From Tenacibaculum sp. 190524A02b (GTDB lineage Bacteria; Bacteroidota; Bacteroidia; Flavobacteriales; Flavobacteriaceae): a DNA stretch of 64,000 nucleotides. The notes beneath the pieces are model-generated. The model saw nothing but the letters and a program-made list of their open reading frames with translations, was not told where the DNA came from and ran no database searches. This document shows positions 9,597 to 18,748 of this stretch, one piece after another; position 1 is the first letter of the stretch, and every line of letters starts with the position of its first letter. The position numbers and the translations under genes are program-made. Where the stretch lies: assembly GCF_964036645.1 (NCBI RefSeq), contig NZ_OZ038525.1:3352001-3416000 (forward strand), in the 5' to 3' direction.

Positions 9597-10514
9597 TTAA
9601 AAAGTACCCCAATTTTTTAGTTCTTCCTCACTCCACACGTATGGAAAGAAAACTCTTCTTTGATACTTAGGATGTAAATACTTACGCCAATTACTTCCTC
9701 CTGTGGCCTCTAATGCCGAATCATCTCCTCCCAAATATTTTCCAGCCGCGTTATAATGCGCCATTACCCATTTTACATTTACTGAATAATCATAGTGGCG
9801 CATTGCTTGTATTAATTCTTCATTTTCTTGAACTTCTTTTGGCAGCTCTTGAAACTTCTTTGACAAGTTACAGTCATTATAATCTTCCATAAAGTCGATA
9901 AAATCTCCCATGTATTTTTTCTCAAACAACTTAATTAAGGTTGATTTCTCTCCTGTTTTATGATCTACTCCTGCCGCTTGCCAATACAAATGTTGGTATG
10001 CATTTTTAAACGAAGAATCTCTATCAATAGTATCTCGGTAGCGTGCATCTATTAAATTTATTAATTCAGTTGAAGCAAATTCTATTTTACGATATTGCGC
10101 ACTTTGAAAACCACTTGCAGGTGTTAATGTATTTCTAAACTTTAAATACTGCTCAATATCCATTCCCTCTGCCATTACATTGAAAGAACTACATAACATA
10201 TCAAAGTATCGACTAATTCTCATTAAATGTTTTGAGAATTTTTCTGCGGTTAATTCCGTTGCTTTTGCCACCTGATCTATTTCCCACAACACCATTTTAA
10301 AGATGATTTCATTTACTTGATGGTACATAATAAATACCATCTCATCTGCTTCAGTGGTTCTTGGTATTTGTAATCCAAGTAGTGCATCTGTTTGAATATA
10401 ATCCCAATAGGTAATTGGCTTACTCCATAGTAAACCTTCTAACATGGAATTTAAAGGCACGTCTAAATTTTCATACTTTTTTTCTAATGCCTTTAAAATT
10501 TCTTCTTTGCTCAT
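9597..10514 (-). CDS. tryptophan 2,3-dioxygenase family protein
   Basis: Heme-dependent dioxygenase that would open the indole ring of L-tryptophan to N-formylkynurenine, the first step of the kynurenine pathway. The family pattern is clear: YWDYIQTDALLGLQ at 36-49, then EMVFIMYHQVNE with the active-site His65, and MAHYNAAGKYLGG with the proximal heme ligand His253, followed by the TGGSNW loop. At 305 residues it is close to bacterial tryptophan dioxygenases. It sits directly after hpd and hmgA, suggesting a local aromatic amino acid degradation cluster. No other kynurenine-pathway genes are nearby. Confidence 0.88.
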   Translation of the reverse strand: MSKEEILKALEKKYENLDVPLNSMLEGLLWSKPITYWDYIQTDALLGLQIPRTTEADEMVFIMYHQVNEIIFKMVLWEIDQVAKATELTAEKFSKHLMRISRYFDMLCSSFNVMAEGMDIEQYLKFRNTLTPASGFQSAQYRKIEFASTELINLIDARYRDTIDRDSSFKNAYQHLYWQAAGVDHKTGEKSTLIKLFEKKYMGDFIDFMEDYNDCNLSKKFQELPKEVQENEELIQAMRHYDYSVNVKWVMAHYNAAGKYLGGDDSALEATGGSNWRKYLHPKYQRRVFFPYVWSEEELKNWGTF

Positions 10515-10532
10515 GGGTCTATAAATTAAAAA

Positions 10533-10565
10533 ACGTCGTTACAAATATACTTTTTGTAACGACGT
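10533..10565 (-). terminator. strong hairpin between hpd and the dioxygenase gene
   Basis: Perfect 13-bp arms ACGTCGTTACAAA and TTTGTAACGACGT around a 7-nt loop, with T-tracts on both sides. It reads as a terminator of hpd. Its left arm and loop also contain TATATTTG on the minus strand (10549-10542), a -7 promoter box for the dioxygenase gene starting at 10514. Confidence 0.75.
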
Positions 10566-10592
10566 TTTATCATTTTACTATAAATTATTTGA

Positions 10593-11753
10593 TTAAAGTG
10601 TTCCTCTTAACTGTTGTTCTCTTTCAATAGACTCAAATAAAGCCTTGAAATTTCCTGCTCCAAATCCTCTTGCTCCCATACGTTGAATTATTTCAAAGAA
10701 CAATGTTGGCCTATCTTCAACTGGCTTGGTAAATATTTGTAAAAGATATCCTTCTTCATCAGCATCTACTAAAATTGACAACTCTTGTAATTTTGAAATA
10801 TCTTCTTTCATAATAGACATATGTTCTCCTAAACGCTCAGGAATCATATCATAATACGCTTGCGGTGGTGGTGGTAAAAACTCTACTCCGTTAGCTTTTA
10901 ATTGTGCTACTGTTTTAATAATATCATCCGTAGCAACTGCAATATGCTGTACACCTTCTCCTTCATAAAAATCTAAATACTCTTCAATTTGTGAACGCTT
11001 AGCAGCTTTGGCTGGTTCATTTATTGGAAACTTTATTCTTCCATTTCCATTTGACATTACTTTACTCATTAATGCTGAGTATTCTGTATGGATTTGCTTG
11101 TCATCAAAAGATAAAAAATTAACAAATCCCATTACATCTTCATACCATTTTACCCATTTATCCATTTGGTTCCAACCAACATTACCAACCATATGATCAA
11201 TAAATTTAAGCCCGGCACTTGGTGGATTGTAATCTGTTTTCCACTCTTTAAATCCTGGTAAAAATGTTCCGTTATAATTTTTACGCTCCACAAACATGTG
11301 TACCGTTTCTCCATACGTATAAATACCCGCTCTTACAACTTCTCCATGTTCATCTGTTTCTACTACAGGTTCCATATATGATTTTGCACCTCTCTTTGTA
11401 GTTTCTTCATACGCTTTTCTGGCATCTTCTACCCAAAGTGCCACAATCTTAACTCCATCTCCATGCTTAACGATATGATCATTAATTGGTGATTTACTAT
11501 TTAATGGAGTGGTTAATACTAAACGTATTTTATCCTGTTTTAACACATAGCTTACAGAATCTCTAGAACCAGTTTCGAGTCCTTTATAAGCATGTGATTG
11601 AAATCCGAAAGCTGTTTTATAAAAGTGAGCAGATTGCTTTGCATTACCAACGTAAAACTCAACATAATCTGTTCCTAAAAGCGGAAGAAAGTCTTGTGCT
11701 CCTTCAAATATTTTTTCTAAACCGTAGTTTACTGATTTTATTTCTTTTGACAT
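10593..11753 (-). CDS. hpd: 4-hydroxyphenylpyruvate dioxygenase
   Basis: Non-heme Fe(II) dioxygenase converting 4-hydroxyphenylpyruvate to homogentisate in tyrosine catabolism. Two vicinal-oxygen-chelate domains are present (about 28-160 and 180-350). The iron triad is visible: His187 (FIDHMVG), His270 (GVQHIAVATDD) and Glu354 (FFEIIQR). The C-terminal GFGAGNFKALFESIEREQ helix that closes the active site is intact. At 386 residues the length is typical. Homogentisate dioxygenase, the next enzyme of the pathway, is encoded 237 bp upstream on the same strand. Confidence 0.96.
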   Translation of the reverse strand: MSKEIKSVNYGLEKIFEGAQDFLPLLGTDYVEFYVGNAKQSAHFYKTAFGFQSHAYKGLETGSRDSVSYVLKQDKIRLVLTTPLNSKSPINDHIVKHGDGVKIVALWVEDARKAYEETTKRGAKSYMEPVVETDEHGEVVRAGIYTYGETVHMFVERKNYNGTFLPGFKEWKTDYNPPSAGLKFIDHMVGNVGWNQMDKWVKWYEDVMGFVNFLSFDDKQIHTEYSALMSKVMSNGNGRIKFPINEPAKAAKRSQIEEYLDFYEGEGVQHIAVATDDIIKTVAQLKANGVEFLPPPPQAYYDMIPERLGEHMSIMKEDISKLQELSILVDADEEGYLLQIFTKPVEDRPTLFFEIIQRMGARGFGAGNFKALFESIEREQQLRGTL

Positions 11754-11990
11754 TGTTGTTCTTTTTTGAAACTGAAAACAGGTTATAAAACTGATACTTT
11801 ATCAAGTATATTTTCTTTTAAAGTTCAACGTATCCTCTTTTCAATCTTTGTTAATTTTTGTTTTGTTAAATAATCTTACGTAGAAAAGTAATGTTAGTTT
11901 GAGTTCTAGCATTAAACTACAACTAGAAACTATAATGTAAATGAGAAAATTAATATTAACTCAATACAAAATTCCTCTTAACTAATTAAA

Positions 11991-13148
11991 TTACTCTAAC
12001 CAAGACTTAAAGTAGTCTTCATCCGCTATTTTCATAGCTTCCTCTGTTACCATTAATGGTTTAAAAGTATCAACCATTACCGCTAACTCTTCCGTATCTG
12101 TTTTTCCAATACTTCTTTCCGTGGCTCCAGGATGTGGCCCATGAGGTATCCCTGCAGGATGCAATGAAATATGTCCTGCTTCAATATCATTTCTACTCAT
12201 AAAGTCACCATCTACATAATACAGAACTTCATCAGAATCAATATTACTATGATTATATGGAGCAGGAATACTATCAGGATGATAATCATATAATCTTGGC
12301 ACAAAACTACAAATTACAAAAGCATCAGTCTCAAATGTCTGATGTACTGGTGGTGGTTGGTGAATTCTACCTGTTATTGGCTCAAAATCATGTATAGAAA
12401 ATGCATACGGATAATTATATCCATCATAGCCAATTACATCAAATGGATGTGAAGCATACACCATTTCAAAAATTTCGTTTTTCTTTTTAATCTTAATAAC
12501 GAAATCTCCTTTTTCATTATGAGTTTCTAACTCCTCTGGTCTTCTAATGTCTCTTTCACAAAATGGAGAATGCTCTAATAATTGACCAAACCAATTCCTA
12601 TATCTTTTAGGTGTATACACAGGTCTATAAGACTCTACTATAAATAAACGATTATCGTCTGAATCAAAATCTAATTTGTAAATAACCCCTCTAGGAATTA
12701 CTAAATAATCACCATATTTAAAATCTAAATTCCCTAACATGGTACGTAATTTTCCTGTTCCTTTGTGAACAAAAATTACTTCATCAGCATCAGTATTCTT
12801 ATAAAAATACTCTTTGGTTGATTCTTTAGGAGCAGATAAGATAATGTTACAATCTGAATTTGTTAAAACAACTTTTCTACTTTCTAGATAATCATTTATT
12901 TGAGGTACTTGAAACCCTCTTAATCGATACGATTGAATATTATTTTCTTTAGCTACTTTTGGAGCTACCGAATATTGTTTTCTGATTTCTTTGACCATAG
13001 TTGGTCTAAATTCATGGTAGCTATTGGTTGACATTCCATCAAAACCTATGGTTCCGAAAAGTTGCTCATAATACAAATCTCCGTTAGGTTTTCTAAACTG
13101 TGTATGTCTTTTAGGAGGAATACTCCCAAGTTTATGATAAAAAGGCAT
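11991..13148 (-). CDS. hmgA: homogentisate 1,2-dioxygenase
   Basis: Fe(II) ring-cleaving dioxygenase turning homogentisate into maleylacetoacetate. It has the bicupin fold: an N-terminal cupin (about 80-180, with FVHKGTGKL) and a C-terminal one carrying the metal-binding segment SLHPAGIPHGPHPGATE near residue 330. It is 385 residues, the short form usual in Bacteroidetes. A TATATTTG box on the minus strand at 13300-13293 would give a leader of roughly 140 nt. With hpd downstream, two consecutive steps of tyrosine degradation are covered; the maleylacetoacetate isomerase and fumarylacetoacetase genes are not in the window. Confidence 0.93.
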   Translation of the reverse strand: MPFYHKLGSIPPKRHTQFRKPNGDLYYEQLFGTIGFDGMSTNSYHEFRPTMVKEIRKQYSVAPKVAKENNIQSYRLRGFQVPQINDYLESRKVVLTNSDCNIILSAPKESTKEYFYKNTDADEVIFVHKGTGKLRTMLGNLDFKYGDYLVIPRGVIYKLDFDSDDNRLFIVESYRPVYTPKRYRNWFGQLLEHSPFCERDIRRPEELETHNEKGDFVIKIKKKNEIFEMVYASHPFDVIGYDGYNYPYAFSIHDFEPITGRIHQPPPVHQTFETDAFVICSFVPRLYDYHPDSIPAPYNHSNIDSDEVLYYVDGDFMSRNDIEAGHISLHPAGIPHGPHPGATERSIGKTDTEELAVMVDTFKPLMVTEEAMKIADEDYFKSWLE

Positions 13149-13351
13149 AATTTATTTGATTTAAAGATTAATACTTAAAACACTGTATTCTCTAAACCTA
13201 CATTATTCTGGATTTCTTTTAATAAGAAATTTTAGAAGTATTAGTAAACCATCAAAAGGATTACAAGCCATCATAATTAGTAATTGTTCCTACAAATATA
13301 CAGAATATTCTTGGCTTCATAAACAGCAAATTTTCAAAAGGTTATAGTTTT

Positions 13352-13432
13352 TTATTTAAAATTAATCTAAATAAAATTTGTTTTTTACCAAAAGTAAGAT
13401 AATTTTGCCTTAATTAAAATAAATCTAAATAA
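13352..13432 (+). promoter_or_regulatory. promoter flanked by two Fur-like dyads
   Basis: A -33 TTG (13378-13380), a 19-bp spacer and a -7 TAATTTTG (13400-13407) form a full Bacteroidetes promoter. Two 23-bp imperfect palindromes in the same register, each ending AATCTAAATAA, lie at 13352-13374 (just upstream of -33) and 13410-13432 (over the transcription start). Position and the downstream iron genes suggest Fur operators; the identity of the regulator is inferred. Confidence 0.6.
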
Positions 13433-13437
13433 AAACA

Positions 13438-15840
13438 ATGAAAGGATTATTAACCGCTGTTTCTATATTTTTAGGAATAGCAATCTCAGTAGCACAAGGG
13501 GGAGACATTAGTGGTACTGTAAAAGACAATAATAATGAGCCCTTGGTAGGTGTTAACATCTTAATAAAAGGAACCAAAAAAGGGACTCAAACTGATATTG
13601 ATGGTAAGTTTGAAATTAAAAATGCTCCAGGTGGCATTCAAGAAATTATAGCCTCTTTTGTTGGTTACAAAACCAAATTTATACAATTTCAAGCACCAGA
13701 CAATACTATTAATATTGTATTATTTGAAGGAAACGAATTACTACAAGAAATTGTAATTGATACGGACAGAGCAAATAAATTTTCTAGAAAAAAGACTGCC
13801 TATGTAGCTAAATTACCTTTAAAAAACATTGAAAACTCACAAGTTTACAGTACAATTACTAATCAACTTTTAGTATCTCAAAATGTAAACAATTTTTCTG
13901 ATGCATTGAAAAATGCAGTAGGTGTAGACCAACTATGGCCTTCTACAGGAAGAACTGGTGACGGAGCTGGTTACTACTCTGTAAGAGGTTTTTCAGTTCA
14001 ACCTCAATTAGTAAATGGAATGCCTGGTATTACTAATGGATTTATAAATCCTTCTAATGTGGAGCGTGTTGAAGTTATCAAAGGTCCATCTGCCACATTA
14101 TTTGGAAGTACTGTAACGTCTTATGGTGGTTTAATAAACATCGTTACCAAAAAACCATATAAAGGAACTGGTGGAAATATTAGTTTAGGCTATGGTTCTT
14201 TTGGTTTTAAAAAATTAAATGTAGATGTTAACACTACTGATCAAAGTGAAAAGTTTTCTTTACGTTTAAATGCTGGCTTCCAATCTGAAGACAGCTTTCA
14301 AGATGCTGGATTTAGAAAATCACACTTTTTTGCTCCAGCAATCTCTTATCAAGTTTCAGATAAGTTAGCGTTAAACTTTAATTATGAGCTATCATCAACT
14401 GACCAAACTAATCAAGTTTTTTTATTCTTAAACAGAAACGCTCCATTAGCTTTTAAAAATCTTGATGAATTAAATTACGACACCAATTTATCTTTAACCA
14501 ACAATGATGTGTCTGTAAAAAACCCAACACAAAACTATCGTGGAGAGGTAGTTTATAAAATTACAGATAACATAACTTCTCAATCTATTATTGCTGGAGG
14601 TAATGCAAAATCTAACGGACAGTATACCTACTTATATAACCTGCAAGCAAATGTATTTGGGTTGTATGCCATGAACTTAAACTCAGAAACCAATACATTA
14701 AACCTACAACAAAACTTTACTGGTGATTTTAAAATAGGTGAAGTTCGTAATAGAGTTGTTTTAGGTGTTGATTATCTTGAGTCTCAAACCTTAAACCAAG
14801 ACACTAGTGGTTCTGGAGTAGGTATACATGCAGTTAACCCACAGGGGCAACTAATACCTCTTCCTGCAGCTTTTGGTTTTGCAAATTTACCTGTTAATAA
14901 AAGAAATATTACAGCTGCTTTAGCCAATTCAGCAAACAATGATAGTGATCTTAATCAAAATATTTTTGGCGCTTACATCTCTAATGTGGTAAATATTTTA
15001 CCAGAATTATCAGTAATGGCTAGTGTACGTTATGATCGCTTTGACTATGAAGGGGATAAAAACACACCTTCAGATGACCCTACAGAATATACTAAATCTA
15101 CTTTTTCACCAAAGTTTGGTGTAGTTTTCCAACCTATTCTTAATAAAGTTTCAGTATTTGCAAATTATCAAAATGGATTCTCTTATGTAAATCCTGAATA
15201 TGCTATCAATCCAGCTACTAACCAAGGAGTGCTTTTATCTTTCGACTTAGAGAATGCTAATCAATTTGAAGGAGGAGTTAAAACAAACTTGTTTGGAAAC
15301 AAATTGGAAACTACCCTTACTTACTACAACATTAATGTAGATAATAAAATAATGGGGTTTGGCTTTACAAAAACACAGGATGGTGCTGTAAAAAGTCAAG
15401 GTATAGAATTTGAAGCAAACGCTAACCCAGTAGATGGTTTAAATGTTAGAGGTGGATTTAGTTATAATGATTCAGAAATTACACGATCTGACTCTAACCC
15501 AAGTTCAGTGGGGCAACGTTTTGCTGAAGCTGGCGCTAAGTTTAACTATAACTTTTGGGCTGATTATAAATTCCCTCAAGGGACTTTAAAGAATTTTGGA
15601 ATTGCTGGTGGTTTTAACGGAGCTAGTGATGTAAATACTATGGTTGACTACCCTATTGCTGGAGAATTCATTTTGCCTGCATATACAATTTTCAATGCAG
15701 CGGTTTATTATGAAAACAGCAAATTTAGAGCTAGCATTAATGCTAATAACCTTACTGATAAAATATATTACAAAGGTTGGAGTACAGTAACTCCACAACA
15801 ACCTAGAGCAATCTACGGTTCTTTAACTTATAAATTTTAA
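13438..15840 (+). CDS. TonB-dependent siderophore-type receptor
   Basis: 800-residue outer-membrane receptor: signal peptide (1-19, ISVAQ), carboxypeptidase-regulatory-like domain (about 23-100), plug (about 150-235, with YYSVRGF, VNGMPG, VEVIKGPSATLFGS and GGLINIVTKKP) and a C-terminal barrel ending IYGSLTYKF. The plug sequence resembles FhuA/FecA-type ferric-siderophore receptors. It heads an iron-linked unit: a PepSY membrane protein and a flavodoxin follow on the same strand, and the promoter carries two Fur-like dyads. The ligand is not determinable. A hairpin 100 bp after its stop may cause partial termination before the PepSY gene. Confidence 0.9.
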   Translation: MKGLLTAVSIFLGIAISVAQGGDISGTVKDNNNEPLVGVNILIKGTKKGTQTDIDGKFEIKNAPGGIQEIIASFVGYKTKFIQFQAPDNTINIVLFEGNELLQEIVIDTDRANKFSRKKTAYVAKLPLKNIENSQVYSTITNQLLVSQNVNNFSDALKNAVGVDQLWPSTGRTGDGAGYYSVRGFSVQPQLVNGMPGITNGFINPSNVERVEVIKGPSATLFGSTVTSYGGLINIVTKKPYKGTGGNISLGYGSFGFKKLNVDVNTTDQSEKFSLRLNAGFQSEDSFQDAGFRKSHFFAPAISYQVSDKLALNFNYELSSTDQTNQVFLFLNRNAPLAFKNLDELNYDTNLSLTNNDVSVKNPTQNYRGEVVYKITDNITSQSIIAGGNAKSNGQYTYLYNLQANVFGLYAMNLNSETNTLNLQQNFTGDFKIGEVRNRVVLGVDYLESQTLNQDTSGSGVGIHAVNPQGQLIPLPAAFGFANLPVNKRNITAALANSANNDSDLNQNIFGAYISNVVNILPELSVMASVRYDRFDYEGDKNTPSDDPTEYTKSTFSPKFGVVFQPILNKVSVFANYQNGFSYVNPEYAINPATNQGVLLSFDLENANQFEGGVKTNLFGNKLETTLTYYNINVDNKIMGFGFTKTQDGAVKSQGIEFEANANPVDGLNVRGGFSYNDSEITRSDSNPSSVGQRFAEAGAKFNYNFWADYKFPQGTLKNFGIAGGFNGASDVNTMVDYPIAGEFILPAYTIFNAAVYYENSKFRASINANNLTDKIYYKGWSTVTPQQPRAIYGSLTYKF

Positions 15841-15941
15841 TCGTTTAAAAAATCGAATAAACTATAGCTATTAAACATTAATATATGATACATATAGTTT
15901 CATTCATTTAACGATTTATGTTAATAAATTTCAATTAGTTA

Positions 15942-15975
15942 AACTAAGCTCTGATTATACAATCAGAGTTTAGTT
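15942..15975 (+). terminator. hairpin in the receptor-PepSY intergenic region
   Basis: 15-nt arms (15942-15956 and 15961-15975) pair fully, with one G-U pair, around an ATAC loop. No good T-tract follows, and the PepSY start codon is only 15 nt further, so it may be an attenuating or mRNA-stabilising structure instead of a full stop. Confidence 0.45.
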
Positions 15976-15990
15976 ATTAAATAAAAAAAT

Positions 15991-17544
15991 GTGAAAAAAA
16001 TTGATTTTAAAAAAAACGTACGACTCATTCATTTATGGATAGGCTTGCTCACAGGTCTTATTGTTTTTATTGTATGTATTACTGGTTGTATTTATGCTTT
16101 TCAAAAAGAAATACGCTTAGCTGCATATCCTTATTACACTGTTGTTCATAAAAACCAACAAGAACTAACATTAGATAATTTATTAAACGAATACAAAAAA
16201 CAATCTGACAACAATGTTCTTAGGATATACGATTTTACCGAAACCACCAGAAGTACCATTTTACTTACTGAAAAAGATCAGCAATATTTCTTTAGTTATT
16301 TAAACCCTTACACCGGTAACTTATTAAAAGAGAAAAATTTAGCTAGTGATTTTTTTGTCATTGTTTTATACATACATCAAAATCTATTACTAGGCGAATT
16401 AGGAACCCAAATAATTGGTTGGTCTGTAGTTGTTTTCATTTTATCATTAATAACCGGATTAATATTATGGTTCCCTAAAAACACTAAAGTTTTTAAAACC
16501 AAAAAGGGTAGAAAATCTAAGTTTTCTATAAAAACAAAAGCAAAAGCAAAAAAACACAAAGTTATCTTTGATTTACATAATGTATTAGGGTTTTATGCCT
16601 CTGCTATTTTATTAGTTGTAGCCATAACCGGAATAGCTTGGACTTTTACATGGGTAGATGGAGCATTATATAGTTTAGTTACTTTTGAAAAGAAGAAAAC
16701 AGAAAAAACAACCACGATAACATCAACTGTTTTTAATAAAAATGCATTAGCTACCACCAAACAACAATTAGACTATAATCAAAACAACAGAAACCTTTTT
16801 ATTTATTTTTTACCTCAACAGGACACCATTCCTCTTCAAGTAACAGCATATCCAAATGATGATAGTTTTGGTAGTTCAGACAATTATTACCTACAGCCTG
16901 ATTCTGGTAAACTAATAAAAAGTAAACTAGACTCTCAAAAAAATGCTGGAGAAAAATTCAACTCCCTATACTACGATATCCATACTGGAAGTATTTTAGG
17001 TATTGGTGGTAAAATAATCGTTTTTCTGGCTGGGCTAATCGGAGCTTCTTTGCCAGTTACAGGTACCATGCTATGGCTACACAACAGAAAAAAGAAACGT
17101 GCAAAAACTTTAACACAAAAAAACAATCAAGAACTTAATAACAACACAATACCTATGAGAACAAAAATTTCAATTTTATGGTTTTTTATTGCCATCGGAT
17201 GGATTGTACACCATATATATGGGCTTTTCAGTGTATACTACCATGAAAGTGTAATGATGGAAGACGCAACTGGAGAAGTTCCTTTTGTACACCACATGTA
17301 TAGAATTCTGTTTGAAGGCATGGCTTTACTTTTTGCCTTATTAACCTTAGAGGTTTCCAAAAAATGGTTTGTTTGGATATCTTTTATATGGGCTATTATT
17401 GGAGGTTTATATAATCTATACCATGTTTTAAGCTCTTTCATGTACGAAGCTTCTAACATATCAGAGATATTAGTTTTAATATTAATGGTGATAGCCAGTG
17501 TTTTCTTAATTAAAAATTTAAACGAACAACGCATCAATGGATAA
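15991..17544 (+). CDS. PepSY-associated TM-helix protein (iron-uptake reductase type)
   Basis: 517-residue inner-membrane protein of the PepSY-TM (PiuB-like) family, often thought to reduce or release iron from siderophores at the membrane. The N-terminus RLIHLWIGLLTGL contains the typical first helix with a conserved histidine; further helices lie near 140-160, 200-220 and 340-365, and a second group at 395-510. PepSY-like periplasmic segments sit between the first helices. GTG at 15991 is the start; the overlapping ATG at 15989 is followed at once by TGA. The stop overlaps the flavodoxin ATG by 8 nt, indicating translational coupling. Confidence 0.85.
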   Translation: MKKIDFKKNVRLIHLWIGLLTGLIVFIVCITGCIYAFQKEIRLAAYPYYTVVHKNQQELTLDNLLNEYKKQSDNNVLRIYDFTETTRSTILLTEKDQQYFFSYLNPYTGNLLKEKNLASDFFVIVLYIHQNLLLGELGTQIIGWSVVVFILSLITGLILWFPKNTKVFKTKKGRKSKFSIKTKAKAKKHKVIFDLHNVLGFYASAILLVVAITGIAWTFTWVDGALYSLVTFEKKKTEKTTTITSTVFNKNALATTKQQLDYNQNNRNLFIYFLPQQDTIPLQVTAYPNDDSFGSSDNYYLQPDSGKLIKSKLDSQKNAGEKFNSLYYDIHTGSILGIGGKIIVFLAGLIGASLPVTGTMLWLHNRKKKRAKTLTQKNNQELNNNTIPMRTKISILWFFIAIGWIVHHIYGLFSVYYHESVMMEDATGEVPFVHHMYRILFEGMALLFALLTLEVSKKWFVWISFIWAIIGGLYNLYHVLSSFMYEASNISEILVLILMVIASVFLIKNLNEQRING

Positions 17545-18076
17545 AATAGGATTAATATACGGTTCTGATACTGGTATGACAGAAGAAATTACACATTCTA
17601 TTGTAGATCAATGGAATCTTAGTGAAATTGAAGTAACTGAAGTTAGTAATGCAAGCACCTCAGATTTTGAACAATTTGATTTTCTCATCCTAGGCTTATC
17701 AACCTGGTATGATGGCGACTTACAAAGTGACTGGGAAAGTTATTTTGATGAGTTTAAAACTATTGATTTTACAGGAAAAACGGTAGCCATTTTTGGTTTA
17801 GGAGATCAATACGGTTATGGTGAGTATTTTATTGATGGCGTGGGTATGCTTGCTGAAGTAGTTACTGATAATGGAGGTACTGTAGTAGGTAAATGGTCTA
17901 CTGAAGGATACGACTTTACAGAGTCTAAAGCCGAAATTGAAGGCGAAGATTTATTTTATGGATTAGCCATTGATGAAGACAATCAACCAGAATTAACCTC
18001 TGAACGATTGAAAACTTGGCTAGAAGATATTCAGAAAGAATATAAAAAGGTTGTTGAATTAGCTCTCGGGAGCTAA
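17537..18076 (+). CDS. fldA: flavodoxin
   Basis: 179-residue FMN-binding electron carrier of the long-chain flavodoxin type. The FMN phosphate loop is YGSDTGMTEE (residues 8-17), and the isoalloxazine-stacking loops are LGLSTWYDGDLQ and FGLGDQYGYGEYF. Flavodoxin typically replaces ferredoxin when iron is scarce, which fits its place as the third gene behind the Fur-like promoter. Its last codons and stop form one arm of a hairpin whose other arm holds the stop of the convergent ferredoxin gene; the two coding regions overlap by 18 bp. Confidence 0.94.
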   Translation: MDKIGLIYGSDTGMTEEITHSIVDQWNLSEIEVTEVSNASTSDFEQFDFLILGLSTWYDGDLQSDWESYFDEFKTIDFTGKTVAIFGLGDQYGYGEYFIDGVGMLAEVVTDNGGTVVGKWSTEGYDFTESKAEIEGEDLFYGLAIDEDNQPELTSERLKTWLEDIQKEYKKVVELALGS

Positions 18077-18082
18077 TTCAAC
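18053..18082. terminator. hairpin containing both convergent stop codons
   Basis: Perfect 13-bp arms GTTGAATTAGCTC and GAGCTAATTCAAC around a TCGG loop. The flavodoxin stop (18074-18076) is in the right arm and the ferredoxin stop (18061-18059) in the left arm. A T5 tract follows on the minus strand only, so it should work best for the ferredoxin transcript. Confidence 0.75.
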
Positions 18083-18394
18083 CTCCAAACCATCTAAATC
18101 TGGAGTTATTTGTATTTGACATCCAAGTCTACTATTGTCTTCTACATAAAAAGCTTCAGCTAACATGGCATCTTCATCATCTGTCATTTCAGGAAGTTCA
18201 TGATTGGATTTTACATAACATTGACAAGAAGCACACATTGCCATACCTCCACAAATACCAATAGTACCTTCTGGTGCCAGCTCATATGAACGTACTACTT
18301 CCATTAAATTCATTGCCATATCAGTTGGTGCAACTACTTCATGTGTTACGCCTTCTCTATCTGTAATTTTTATATTAATATCTTGGTTATCCAT
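18059..18394 (-). CDS. 2Fe-2S ferredoxin
   Basis: 111-residue adrenodoxin-type [2Fe-2S] ferredoxin. The cluster ligands are Cys48, Cys54 and Cys57 (CGGMAMCASC) with Cys92 (LGCQI), the C-x5-C-x2-C spacing of vertebrate-type and bacterial Isc/P450-type ferredoxins. The preceding genes on the strand encode a two-helix membrane protein (2 bp away) and a fatty-acid-hydroxylase-type enzyme, with a ferredoxin-NADP reductase further upstream, so it probably passes electrons from the reductase to the membrane hydroxylase (inference). Confidence 0.93.
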   Translation of the reverse strand: MDNQDINIKITDREGVTHEVVAPTDMAMNLMEVVRSYELAPEGTIGICGGMAMCASCQCYVKSNHELPEMTDDEDAMLAEAFYVEDNSRLGCQIQITPDLDGLEVELAPES

Positions 18395-18396
18395 TT

Positions 18397-18732
18397 TTAG
18401 TATATAGTTTGTATTCCAAACAACTCAAATAAAGGTGTTGTTGCTACCAATAGTACTAAAACAAAAACAACTAGTTTTACCCAAACACTCTTATTCTCAT
18501 TTACTAAATGGTAGTCTTTTATATTACTTTTTTCTTGAAGAAGCACATCTCTTAAATCATAAAAAACACTGCTTTCTGAATTTAAACTTACTATAGAACT
18601 TTTATTGGAAATTTTACCATAATACCAGCTTAACAAACCAAGTATTAACAAAGCACCAATAAAAAAAACAAACAAATCAACCCCAGAAATTTCGGAATCA
18701 AAATAATTTCCTAAACAATTTATAACTAACAT
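18397..18732 (-). CDS. small two-helix membrane protein, unknown
   Basis: 111-residue protein I do not recognise. It has two hydrophobic helices (about residues 18-38 and 86-104) with a 45-residue hydrophilic loop between them. It lies 2 bp upstream of the ferredoxin start and 16 bp after the hydroxylase stop, so it is part of the same operon. A helper role for the membrane hydroxylase-ferredoxin pair is possible but is only suggested by position. Confidence 0.65.
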   Translation of the reverse strand: MLVINCLGNYFDSEISGVDLFVFFIGALLILGLLSWYYGKISNKSSIVSLNSESSVFYDLRDVLLQEKSNIKDYHLVNENKSVWVKLVVFVLVLLVATTPLFELFGIQTIY

Positions 18733-18748
18733 AGTTTTTATTTACAAC

